NCBI RefSeq assembly: GCF_024508315.1
Contig: NZ_CP101987.1
Location: forward strand, 4,092,001 to 4,156,000
Length of the DNA stretch: 64,000 nucleotides
Source: Cellulomonas xiejunii
Lineage (GTDB): Bacteria; Actinomycetota; Actinomycetes; Actinomycetales; Cellulomonadaceae
Reading direction: 5' to 3'
Shown here: positions 46,720-54,736 of the stretch, piece after piece
Layout of the letters: the number at the start of each line of letters is the position of its first letter
How positions within the stretch are numbered: the first letter of the stretch is position 1
The notes under the pieces: generated by a model
Seen by the model: only the letters and a program-made list of their open reading frames with translations
Databases searched by the model: none
What the model was told of the DNA's origin: nothing
Made by a program: the position numbers and the translations under genes

Positions 46720-48233
46720 GCGCCGGCTTCCCCCCTGTCGGCGACGACATCGCCGCGCTCGGCGACGAGCAGAGCAGGCCGGGTGGTGTCCGTCAGGTAC
46801 TCCTCCACCGTCTGATGAAGAAGCAGCCTCTGTTCAGGATCGAGCCGTCGATCGAGTTCGAGGGCCGGATCGAGGAGGAAGTCCTCCACGGGTGGGCTGC
46901 ACGTAATCGCGACCCAGATCCAGGTCTCGACGGCTTCCAGCGGCACAGGGTCGTCCGCGTTCCACAACTGGAAGAGGCGATGCAGGTGGCGGGCCAGGCC
47001 CGGCGCCTCAGCGAGGTGTTGACGCCTCTCGGCGTAGTCGACCAGGCCGTCCTCGACGAGCGCGTAGACGAACCGCCGGATGTCGTGGGCCGCCCTGGTG
47101 GCGATGCCGCGGCCGTGCGCCAGGCGGCGTGTCGTCCAGCCCGACCCCGTGACTCCGAGAGCGACGCGGGATCGGCGCTCGGTGTCCCTGTTGTGCACCG
47201 CGCCAGAGACGAGCATGTGTGTCACGACCGCAAGCTCGACTCGTTGCGCTCGGCAGTCATCGGGCGGGGCGAACACTTCCCCCTGCCGCCGGTCCCAGAC
47301 CGGGATGTGATCTCCGCGTAGTCCCGTCCGTTCCTGCAGGTCCGCGATCTCCTGAGCCAGAGCCCTGTACCGGCGCCAGGCGTCGACGTCCCAGACGGGG
47401 ATTCCGCTACTGGGGCCATCAGCGTTGATGTCCGGCAGCAGACCGTTCCAGTCGAGTCGCTCCGCGTACTTGGCCAGCGCCGGGTCGTCACTCAGTCGCT
47501 CCCAGCCCTCCTGCACCAGCCGACGCCGCGTTTGACGGTTCTCCAGCGCGCGAGAGCACTCCATGACGAGCACGACGGCATGAGCTGGCCGACCTGCGGG
47601 CACCTTGGTCCAGACGCTGTGCCGGTCGGTGAGCGCCTCGCGAATCTCGGCTTCCCACCCGAGCAGCAAGGGCCACTCGTCATCGGCCGTGAGGGCGACC
47701 AACGTGATGAGTGCGTACAGGCGTCGCAGCTCCAGCGCGTACCGTCGGTGGATGCGCGCCTTCGCCAGGGTGTCGGCGATGCGGCGCTGGGTTGCCACGG
47801 CCCGACGGTCGGGGGGGAGAGCGTCGAGCCGCGCGTCATCGGTCCGTTCGAGCAACGAGGGGCACGCGACGCACAGAGGGTGCAACGCAAGCTGCCAGTC
47901 CCGCAGGTAGATGCCCGTCGTCGAGGTGCACCGTGGGCACGTCCACCGCACGCCCGGCAGTCGCCAGCTCCGTGCCTGGCTCTTCCCCGGCCGCCCGGTG
48001 ACGGCGCGCGGATAGACGTCGACCGTCATGGCCCTCACGACGCTCGGACTGAGGCCGAGCGCGGCGCCCAAGCTCTTGACCACCGCCGGGTTGGCGGAGC
48101 GACGAGCGAGCGTCCCAGGGGTGAGGCCGAGTGCGGCTGGCCGCACCCCGTTCAAGACGGCGGTCCGCTCGGCCAGCGAGTACAAATCCTCCCCGGGCGC
48201 CGGGTCCGGTCGGATGGGTAGCAGTTCCGTCAT
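46716..48233 (-). CDS. tniQ: TniQ family target-selection protein 1
   Basis: A 505-residue TniQ protein. The N-terminal segment EDLYSLAERTAVLNG is typical, followed by a zinc site WTCPRCTST and CVACPSLLE, then a long helical C-terminal half with winged-helix-like parts. ATG 48233 overlaps the tnsC stop (ATGA). The two TniQ proteins differ too much to be a recent duplication. In Tn7-like elements with two TniQs, one usually serves a fixed chromosomal site and the other an alternative target such as plasmids. Confidence 0.88.
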   Translation of the reverse strand: MTELLPIRPDPAPGEDLYSLAERTAVLNGVRPAALGLTPGTLARRSANPAVVKSLGAALGLSPSVVRAMTVDVYPRAVTGRPGKSQARSWRLPGVRWTCPRCTSTTGIYLRDWQLALHPLCVACPSLLERTDDARLDALPPDRRAVATQRRIADTLAKARIHRRYALELRRLYALITLVALTADDEWPLLLGWEAEIREALTDRHSVWTKVPAGRPAHAVVLVMECSRALENRQTRRRLVQEGWERLSDDPALAKYAERLDWNGLLPDINADGPSSGIPVWDVDAWRRYRALAQEIADLQERTGLRGDHIPVWDRRQGEVFAPPDDCRAQRVELAVVTHMLVSGAVHNRDTERRSRVALGVTGSGWTTRRLAHGRGIATRAAHDIRRFVYALVEDGLVDYAERRQHLAEAPGLARHLHRLFQLWNADDPVPLEAVETWIWVAITCSPPVEDFLLDPALELDRRLDPEQRLLLHQTVEEYLTDTTRPALLVAERGDVVADRGEAGA

Positions 48234-49300
48234 CGTGCAGCTCCGACCTGTCGCTGCGCCTCTGCCCGCTTCGCCCGCACCAGTACGGGGAGCATCGACT
48301 CCTCCGTCTTCGCCCTCTCCGAGAGGAACGCGGCGGCGACATGGGACTTTCTGATCGTCCAGGAGCCGTCCTCGGCTGCCATGTGCATCACTTGGCGGAG
48401 AAGGTCGACGGTGTCCCCCATGAAGCCCTGCGTGCGCCGCCAGATGTCTGGCGCGAGTGATCTCGGCAAGAGCCCTGGTTCGGCCGCAGGCAGGTAGGGC
48501 AGCAGAACTTGCTCCGCACCGTGCAGGAACTCCTGCCACTCCGCTCGGTGCTCTGGCTCGCTGCGGAAGGTCTCCAGCTGGATCACGTGGAGTCGGCCTG
48601 CGAGCTGTGGATCTGTGTACACCAGACTGTTCGCCTCGCGTCGCCCCACGAGGACGAGGGACCCGCCGTGCTGCCCCAAGACGGTGTTGATGTGCTTGAG
48701 GTGGTCGAGGACCTGCCGCGCGTCTCGGTTACCGAGCTGAAGCATGTTGATGTCATCGACGACCAGCAACTTCAGCCTGTGATTCTCGACGACGTCGGAG
48801 AAGCGCGCGACCAGATCGGGAATGAGTCCGTTCGTGGGGTATCCGAAGAAGCTGAGGACCTGCGTGGTGAACAGGCGAATCTTGCCGGATCCCAGATCGA
48901 TCCAGCACACGGGAACGTCCTGCGCGTGGACCCCGGGTCGCGGCCGCCAGGTCGGCGGCGTCGGATCGTCGAACGCCGGTCCGAGCGTCTCCCGGTAGAA
49001 CCGGTTGGCCCAGGCGCGCACCTGCGTCGACTTGCCCGCGGTGTGCTTCGCGGTGACCGCGACGACGTTCTTGGCGCCCGGTGCACGCAGCGCGTTGTCC
49101 TTGATGATCCGGTCGATCCGCTTCTGGGCTCGCAGACCTGCCGCCCATGGGAGTTGGACGTACTGGAGCCAGGCGTTGCGCTCCTCGATGTACGCCTCCA
49201 GTCGTCGAGTAGGCATCGCCCTCAACTCGCTGACGGTGTAGACCGCGGGCGGCTCGGGACCCGTGTGCCTAGCGAACTGGTGCCAGTCGCCGGCCTTCAC
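48230..49300 (-). CDS. tnsC: TnsC/TniB-type AAA+ transposition regulator
   Basis: A 356-residue AAA+ protein. Walker A reads TAKHTAGKST: the lysine and serine are kept but the first glycine is Ala. Walker B is LKLLVVDDINML, and sensor residues follow in LVLVGRREAN. An extended N-terminal helix pair (RRLEAYIEERNAWLQYVQ) precedes the ATPase, as in TniB. It links target-bound TniQ to the TnsA/B transposase. The ATG overlaps the tnsB stop and the end overlaps tniQ, so it is translated in a coupled operon. Confidence 0.9.
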   Translation of the reverse strand: MKAGDWHQFARHTGPEPPAVYTVSELRAMPTRRLEAYIEERNAWLQYVQLPWAAGLRAQKRIDRIIKDNALRAPGAKNVVAVTAKHTAGKSTQVRAWANRFYRETLGPAFDDPTPPTWRPRPGVHAQDVPVCWIDLGSGKIRLFTTQVLSFFGYPTNGLIPDLVARFSDVVENHRLKLLVVDDINMLQLGNRDARQVLDHLKHINTVLGQHGGSLVLVGRREANSLVYTDPQLAGRLHVIQLETFRSEPEHRAEWQEFLHGAEQVLLPYLPAAEPGLLPRSLAPDIWRRTQGFMGDTVDLLRQVMHMAAEDGSWTIRKSHVAAAFLSERAKTEESMLPVLVRAKRAEAQRQVGAAR

Positions 49301-51522
49301 CAGGAATCCGGATCGCTTGGCTCAGGCGGCCTGAACGGCCAGGAGTCAGCCCAGATCCCGAGGTCGTCGTCGCCTGTCGACGGTTCAGGCACCGGGGCCG
49401 GAGCGGCCGCCACGACCTCCGCGACGGTCATCGCGACATCGGCTTCGGTGTGGTCACGTCGGGATGACTCGAACCTCAACCGAGCCGCAGAGACCCGCTT
49501 CTTCCAGTCCTTCGGCACCACGCCGTCGACGAGGCTGCCGAGTTCCTTGACGATCTCGTCCTCGATGGCTGTGGCCGAGAGGAACGTTCCCCCAGGTCTG
49601 CGGCGGACCTCCGATCGGACGTGCTGAGCGAGCACCTCGGTCAGCGGTGCCTGCGTGAGGTGCGCCTTTCGCCAAGGCACCTCGACGATGCGCCTGGTCT
49701 CGGGGTGTCGGAACCACACTCGGGTGACGTCGTGCGGGTCGTACACGAACGGCATCGCACGGTCCTCCGGCCGAAAGGTGCCGACTGGCACGGCGCGGAG
49801 CCCGTTGAGGTGCTGGCTGTCGTAGACGAGGTCAGCGAACTCGACGCCGGCGGGACCGACGGTTCCCCAGCGCTGTGGCAGGAAGTCGTAGATCAGATCG
49901 GGCCGCTGCGGGACATGAAGCCGGCCGGAGAGCTTCAGCAGGGCGTCGAACAGCTCGATCGGCGTGAGATCGACCCGTTCTGCGCCTGGCCGGTGCAGCC
50001 CAGAGTGCGGGGTGCGGTGATAGTCGAGTGCCACCCACCGCCGCAGGAAGCGCTCCAGCTCGTGGGCTGTCAGCAAGGGCTCATCGCGGTGGGAGCCGGG
50101 GAGTCCAACCGTGCGGCCGCGCTGCGAGGGGTTGCGACCCTTGTAGCCCGGGAGCTGCTGGAGCCCTCTCTGAACGGTCTCGTGCCAGCGCTCCAGGATC
50201 CCGTTGTCGATCGGGCGCCTCGTCCGGGAGTACGCGGCGTCCACGCCGAAGCGTCCCAGCAGGTCGCGGAACACCTGCGAGACGAAGATGGAGCCGTGAT
50301 CGGCGCGCACTGCTGCGGGCCTGACACCGGGCACCATGTGCTCGCCCTGCAGGCCCGGGGCGACGCGGGCGCTGCGGCAGGTTCGAGGGCATGTGACCTC
50401 GACACCGGAGCAGCTCGGGTGAGCGTCAGGTGCATCGGCGTAGAACTCGATCTGCTGGGGCACACCAGCCCATGCCCAGTCCGTAACCGTCGTGCCGTCG
50501 ACGAGCATCGAGAACGGGCGCATCACGTCGTACATCAGCATCGCGGCGTCGTGGGCGTCAGCTGACATCGGCACGACGCGCAGCGCCAATATCGCTCGAG
50601 TCGCGAGGCAGATCGCTGTGATGATCTCGACACTGCAGGCACCGTTGCGGTCCGGGCACCAGACCATGACGTCCGCCCGCGTGACGTCGATCGCCACGAC
50701 CTGGCCCGGAATCATGGCTGGATACGACTGCGATCCTGCTACGCCGCGAAGCTTGTTCGAGCGCTGCGCGCGGGTGGTCGCTCCGCGTCTGGACATCAGG
50801 TGGGAGACGTAGCGGCCGGACGCCCGCTGCGGTGCCTCCACCTCGTGACCCAGTTCGCGCAGCCGCGCATGGATCCGCCGGCGGACCTCGCGGAAACTGA
50901 CGGTCGAGACGTCGCCGTCGAACTGGGAGACGACCTCGTGCGCTGCCTGTCGCCAAGCGAGCGGGATCGTCGAGAAGACCTCGACGGTCTTGGCCCGTCG
51001 GCCGTCCACCAGGCCGATCAGTCCGTCCCTGCTCCAGGCGTTGACCCACAACAGGAGAAGCCGTCCTGAGGTCTTCGAGAAGTCGCGGTCGCCGATGCGG
51101 CTCGTCGAGGACTCGTGGCGCAGCAGCGCTGCCATCCGCTCACACCGCGCGGTGACGCTCAGGCCCGACGCAGGATCGAACGCCGTCGACGGCTCCCCGG
51201 GGAGTGCGAGCTGCGGGTGCCCGTGCCGGAACCCGGTGACAACCTCGAGAACCACACCGAGTCGGAACATCGCCTCGTCGCGAGCCTCGGTGCTGAGGCG
51301 CCCCCACGCCTCTGCGAAACTGCGGAGAGCCGCCGGATCCTTCGTCCCAGGACTTGGCGCGACGGGGTCGATGTTGGTCAGGTCTAGCCAGGAGACGTCG
51401 TGGACGCTGCCCCGGACGTCCCGCAACTGCACGCCGGTGCGGTCCAGGTGGAGGACGACGGCGGTGCCGTCGTCGGTCAAGACCATGTCTCCGACGGAGA
51501 TCTCGATCCGGTTCTCAGACAT
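49297..51522 (-). CDS. tnsB: TnsB/TniA-type DDE transposase
   Basis: A 741-residue transposase. An N-terminal helix-turn-helix region ends near residue 260. The catalytic core has Asp279 in VVAIDVTRAD, the second Asp in RADHGSIFVS, and Glu in DNGILERWHE, with 35 residues between the last two, the DD(35)E signature of rve/Mu-type transposases. A C-terminal Mu-like beta domain and an acidic end follow, the latter suited to bind TnsC. It should cut and join the 3' ends of the TGTCGACGTG tips. The ATG lies inside the end of tnsA (8-base overlap). Confidence 0.93.
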   Translation of the reverse strand: MSENRIEISVGDMVLTDDGTAVVLHLDRTGVQLRDVRGSVHDVSWLDLTNIDPVAPSPGTKDPAALRSFAEAWGRLSTEARDEAMFRLGVVLEVVTGFRHGHPQLALPGEPSTAFDPASGLSVTARCERMAALLRHESSTSRIGDRDFSKTSGRLLLLWVNAWSRDGLIGLVDGRRAKTVEVFSTIPLAWRQAAHEVVSQFDGDVSTVSFREVRRRIHARLRELGHEVEAPQRASGRYVSHLMSRRGATTRAQRSNKLRGVAGSQSYPAMIPGQVVAIDVTRADVMVWCPDRNGACSVEIITAICLATRAILALRVVPMSADAHDAAMLMYDVMRPFSMLVDGTTVTDWAWAGVPQQIEFYADAPDAHPSCSGVEVTCPRTCRSARVAPGLQGEHMVPGVRPAAVRADHGSIFVSQVFRDLLGRFGVDAAYSRTRRPIDNGILERWHETVQRGLQQLPGYKGRNPSQRGRTVGLPGSHRDEPLLTAHELERFLRRWVALDYHRTPHSGLHRPGAERVDLTPIELFDALLKLSGRLHVPQRPDLIYDFLPQRWGTVGPAGVEFADLVYDSQHLNGLRAVPVGTFRPEDRAMPFVYDPHDVTRVWFRHPETRRIVEVPWRKAHLTQAPLTEVLAQHVRSEVRRRPGGTFLSATAIEDEIVKELGSLVDGVVPKDWKKRVSAARLRFESSRRDHTEADVAMTVAEVVAAAPAPVPEPSTGDDDLGIWADSWPFRPPEPSDPDSW

Positions 51523-52282
51523 CGGTCTCGGCCTTCGCGAGCGTCAGAACGGTAACGGCACTGATCGCGTGGTCGAGGTCGACGACGAGCTCACCAGTCC
51601 AGATCAGGTGCCACACGAGCGCTGTGAGATGGCCGTCACCGGCGTCATGGGCAAGCACGTCCGCAACGGTCGTCCCGCCACCAGCAAGTGCGAGCAGCTG
51701 GCGTCTGTTCTCCGCGTGTGGCCAGTTCGGAGGTGCCCTGAACACTCCGAGCCACAGCAGGTTCAGACGCCGTGCCGGAGCGAACCCGGTGTGGACCTCG
51801 GAGCCCCAGCCGACTTCTCGGCAGGCCTGCGCGGTCAGCTCGACCATGCGATGGAAGCGTTCGTCCTGCCGCTCTTGCGGACGAACATCCCAGACCACGA
51901 CGCGGCCGTCCCAGTGCTCGACCAAGAGGTCGGGGACGTGCACCGCGCTGTCGTCGAAGGTGAACGCCACCGGTTGCGCGACGAGCCAGGCCACGGATGG
52001 GTCGCGATCGAGTGACCGCGCCAGTTCGTACTCAAGACCTGACTCCAGGACGATGTAGTCGCCTGTCGTCGCACTCCACATCCGGACGGGCGCATGTCGA
52101 GACATCGCGTCTGCAGCCGGTCGCCGTACTGAGATCAGGTCACGAATCGGCGGTGTGCCGAGCCCCCAGTCCCACAGGCCGTAGCCGCCACGGTTCTGGC
52201 GAAACCTCCACGTTGCCGCCACGTGCGGCACCTCCCCACGGGCCGCACAGCACGCGTCGACAGGCAGCGCGACAACAGGCAC
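51515..52282 (-). CDS. tnsA: TnsA-like endonuclease subunit
   Basis: A 255-residue protein with a restriction-enzyme-like core: Glu in LESGLEYELARSL, Asp in VHVPDLLVEH and the third motif VVVWDVRPQER. In Tn7 TnsA the third motif carries a catalytic lysine (QVK); here it is Arg, a replacement I believe also occurs in actinobacterial relatives. A C-terminal helical domain (from about residue 185) would contact TnsC. TnsA cuts the 5' ends and allows true cut-and-paste. The start is uncertain: GTG 52282 lies inside a perfect inverted repeat, and the conserved part begins about 50 residues later. Confidence 0.8.
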   Translation of the reverse strand: MPVVALPVDACCAARGEVPHVAATWRFRQNRGGYGLWDWGLGTPPIRDLISVRRPAADAMSRHAPVRMWSATTGDYIVLESGLEYELARSLDRDPSVAWLVAQPVAFTFDDSAVHVPDLLVEHWDGRVVVWDVRPQERQDERFHRMVELTAQACREVGWGSEVHTGFAPARRLNLLWLGVFRAPPNWPHAENRRQLLALAGGGTTVADVLAHDAGDGHLTALVWHLIWTGELVVDLDHAISAVTVLTLAKAETDV

Positions 52283-52300
52283 ACACCTCGTGTGTGCCTG
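52276..52300. promoter_or_regulatory. Perfect inverted repeat at tnsA start (candidate operator)
   Basis: CAGGCACACAC and GTGTGTGCCTG are 11-bp perfect arms around a CTC spacer, overlapping the first annotated codon of tnsA. It is the most striking symmetric sequence in the tns promoter region (52283-52627, otherwise featureless). It could be a repressor site for the operon or, if transcribed, an RNA hairpin that limits tnsA translation. Confidence 0.5.
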
Positions 52301-52627
52301 GGAGCACGCCCTAGACTGGCCATCGACGGCCCTTCGTCTTCCACGGACACATCAGAGCCGTCACGGGGTGTCGCTGTTCCCGCAGCGGCACCCCACTTGC
52401 GTTCTCACGCAGGCTCCACCGCCAACGTCGGCGGTCATCCGACTGTACCGCGCGCAGGACCCGTGGACCAGGCATGTTCCGCACGGAGGTCCACAGTGCT
52501 TGCTGGGAACCGTCAACTGTCGCCGCTGGTGACCAACGCAGCCCAGGGTAGATTGGGAAGGAATCGCACGCAGGGATCGCCCGGATTCGCGTTGCTGCAG
52601 GTGAGGCCCGCCAACTCAGGAGGAACG

Positions 52628-52903
52628 ATGCCCGAGGACCTCTACGGCCCCCTCCGATGCATGAACCCGTACTGCCCGACCCTCTGCGAACTGCCGCTCG
52701 ACGGCCGCCCTGGCGCTTTCTGCAGCGCCGTCTGCAAGAGCCGCTACAGCCGACGCCGTGCCGAGCTCGCCCGCGACCTCCGCGACCTCGAGGTGGCGAT
52801 CGGCGCTGCACCCAAGAAGGACCGACCAGAGCTCCGCCGTCGCCGCAAGGCGCTCCGGTTCCACCTGATGCGACATCCAGTGATCGATACGACGCTGAGC
52901 TGA
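52628..52903 (+). CDS. Small putative zinc-binding protein (91 aa)
   Basis: Starts MPEDLYGPLRCMNPYCPTLC with AGGAGGAA just upstream, a strong ribosome site. It contains CMNPYC, then FCSAVCKSRYSRRRAEL, a four-Cys pattern that could bind zinc, followed by a basic helical tail. Short Cys-containing proteins ending in an Arg-rich CRSR-type motif are common in actinobacteria and of unknown role. It is divergent from the tns operon and may share the 52283-52627 promoter region. Confidence 0.65.
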   Translation: MPEDLYGPLRCMNPYCPTLCELPLDGRPGAFCSAVCKSRYSRRRAELARDLRDLEVAIGAAPKKDRPELRRRRKALRFHLMRHPVIDTTLS

Positions 52904-53133
52904 CTGATCAGACCTCGGGCCCAAGCACGAGGCGCACGGCGGGGGGATCGACGCCCGCAGCCACTGCGAGAGCCGGGAGCCCGTGGTCCGGCGCCCGTTC
53001 CTCTCCATGCCCATCGCGAACTGCACCCGGCGTAGGGAGCGGACACCGCTACGCGCAGCTGTGAACAGCACGACCGGCCGTGGCGGCTGCCCCCAACGAT
53101 GAGCGGTGCATCCCGCTCGGGCAGACTGAGATC

Positions 53134-53946
53134 ATGCGCCCCGAGGCCACTGACACCGAGATCATCCGCGCCGTGACCAAGGCGATCGTGGCCCGGTTCG
53201 GTCAAAGCGATTGGATCGAGCTGGGGCTCCTGACCGACACGCTCGATTACGTCAAGGGCCACCCTCGTCTCCTGCGGAGCCTGGACTGGAACGACGATGA
53301 CTACCTGGGCCACGTCATCGACGCCGTCCCGAAGCTTCTCGGACCCAAGCGCTCTCGACTGTCTGGCGCCTCGAAGTTCGCCAACCTCGAGGAGGTCGAG
53401 AAGTACCTCAACCTGCCGGAGTTCCTGCGACGTGAGGACCCGGCGCTGTACGCCGCGCTATACGGCGGCGAGGACGTGACGGCCGTCGACGAACTCGATG
53501 CCGCGGCTCGGGCGCTCGGGCTCGACGACGTCACTGTGTACGCCGTACGCATCCGGCGGGACCTGCACTCTGATCCCGCGGCCGCGATCGGGTCCTCCAA
53601 GGAACTCCTTGAGACAGTGCTCAAGGCGATCTTGGGACTGCACGGGAACGGACCTGAGACCAATGTGGACCTTCCTCAACTGATCAAGAGGGTCAACGTC
53701 GAACTCGGACTGGACGCCGCTGGTGAGAAGGGCAAGGACGCGGGCGCAGAGCAGCGCCGACGACTGTTTGGTGCACTGAGCGGCATCGTCGTCGCCACGG
53801 CCGAGCTCCGCAATCTCGGGTTTGGCACTGGGCATGGCGGAGTTCAGCGACCGGAACTCGACGTCGCGACCGCGCGGCTCGTGATCTCGTCCGCGGTGTC
53901 TCTCGCAACCTTCTACATCGAAATCAGCGCCGCCTCTGACACCTGA
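53134..53946 (+). CDS. Abi_C (abortive infection C-terminal) domain protein
   Basis: A 270-residue protein. The C-terminal 110 residues match Abi_C: DLHSDPAAAIGSSKELLETV, then LRNLGFGTGHG and TARLVISSAVSLATFYIE. The N-terminal half is helical with a DWIELG/DTLDYVKGH region. Abi_C proteins occur in abortive-infection and other phage-defence genes. ATG 53134 is chosen; an upstream GTG at 53080 is in frame but adds an unlikely segment. Its position between tnsA and the right end is unusual, since Tn7 relatives usually keep cargo on the other side of the tns genes. Confidence 0.7.
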   Translation: MRPEATDTEIIRAVTKAIVARFGQSDWIELGLLTDTLDYVKGHPRLLRSLDWNDDDYLGHVIDAVPKLLGPKRSRLSGASKFANLEEVEKYLNLPEFLRREDPALYAALYGGEDVTAVDELDAAARALGLDDVTVYAVRIRRDLHSDPAAAIGSSKELLETVLKAILGLHGNGPETNVDLPQLIKRVNVELGLDAAGEKGKDAGAEQRRRLFGALSGIVVATAELRNLGFGTGHGGVQRPELDVATARLVISSAVSLATFYIEISAASDT

Positions 53947-54144
53947 GTGCTGCTGCCAGCTGGCATGCGAGGTCCCAGACCCCGGCGAGGCTCCCGCGCG
54001 TGACAGAGCGTACGGCAGGATGTTCGCGTGACTCTGGCTGCTGTGTACCTACCTGACACCGCAGAGCTGCGTAACTCTCCATCGGCCCTTCCACTACGCC
54101 GTGCTCGCATGGTTCTTTCTCCTCGACCACTGCGCAGCTGACGA

Positions 54145-54339
54145 TCACCCCGCCCGGCGCGGGAGCACCTTCGAGAACGCCTCCCTCGCCTGCGCCTGTT
54201 CACTCGGCGCCCCGATCTCACCGGGCGCGAGGAGCAGTTCGAGCGCCTCTACCTGCTCCTCGTCGACAGCGACCCGTTGCAACCCGCCGTACCGGCGTCG
54301 CCCGAGAGTCCCGCACCACGCGTCGAAGTTCACCGGCAC
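54145..54339 (-). CDS. Possible small hypothetical protein (64 aa)
   Basis: A frame beginning at GTG 54339 (VPVNFDAWCGTLGRRRYGGL) and continuing with acidic, regular composition (VDEEQVEALELLLAPGE). It looks coding by composition but has no recognised family or clear ribosome site and may be the tail of a broken gene. The remaining bases 53947-54144 and 54340-54682 show only scraps, such as PEVVVLRAGATTAVPAP on the minus strand. Confidence 0.35.
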   Translation of the reverse strand: MPVNFDAWCGTLGRRRYGGLQRVAVDEEQVEALELLLAPGEIGAPSEQAQAREAFSKVLPRRAG

Positions 54340-54682
54340 CGCCCGGGTACGGCAGGGGACGCGAACACCGGAGGTGCGACGGCCGGAGGGGGCGCGTTCT
54401 CCTCAAACACCACGGTCCACGTACCGGGCCGGTGCTGGTACGGCCGTGGTCGCACCGGCACGGAGTACTACGACCTCTGGCACACCGACGCCTCGCCGTA
54501 CTGGTCCCATCCAGCGCGACCACGCCCAGTTCCGCGACCCGAGCCTGCACGTGGGCAGCGCATTTGCCTCGTCGGTGTGCACTGTTGCCCACCCACACGC
54601 GGGCCAGTCGTGGGCCGATTGGCAGGCAGCCTCCCCGAAGGGCGAGAACTCGAACGGAGTGCGAGCCTCGATACTCGGCAAC

Positions 54683-54735
54683 CTACGAAACGTATCTGCA
54701 CGATCGCGAAAACTAGGCTGCACGTCGACACGGAA
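54683..54735. mobile_element. Right end R8 of the autonomous transposon and target duplication
   Basis: CTACGAAACGTATC, GCGAAAACTAGG and the terminus CTGCACGTCGACA end at 54730. CGGAA (54731-54735) follows, identical to the five bases before left end L6. One more base leads to the stop codon of dnaB (54737-54739, minus strand). Confidence 0.9.
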
Positions 54736-54736
54736 C

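Larger units (their letters stand above)
31135..54730. mobile_element. Autonomous Tn7-like transposon carrying Wadjet and other defence genes
   Basis: The 23.6-kb element begins TGTCGACGTGCAGC and ends with the exact inverted copy GCTGCACGTCGACA. It is flanked on both sides by CGGAA (31130-31134 and 54731-54735), the 5-bp target duplication expected of Tn7-family transposition. Near the right end it encodes TnsA, TnsB, TnsC and two TniQ proteins plus WhiB in one operon reading inward, the Tn7 order. The right end lies next to the 3' end of dnaB, as Tn7R lies next to glmS. Cargo: DUF3644, Shedu, jetABCD, an Abi-like nuclease, a zinc-binding small protein and Abi_C. An older decayed end lies inside at about 34 kb. 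Confidence 0.92.

Noticed and set aside
54403-54680. Minus-strand frame with PEVVVLRAGATTAVPAP as a gene
   Set aside because: Only short coding-like stretches, mixed with nonsense, and no credible start; left as scraps.
31072-54730. The 45/48 direct repeat at 31072 and 54683 as attL/attR of a site-specific integrated island
   Set aside because: No tyrosine or serine integrase is present. The true left border is 31135 with its own inverted tip and CGGAA duplication; the direct repeat is the right end of an earlier related element.
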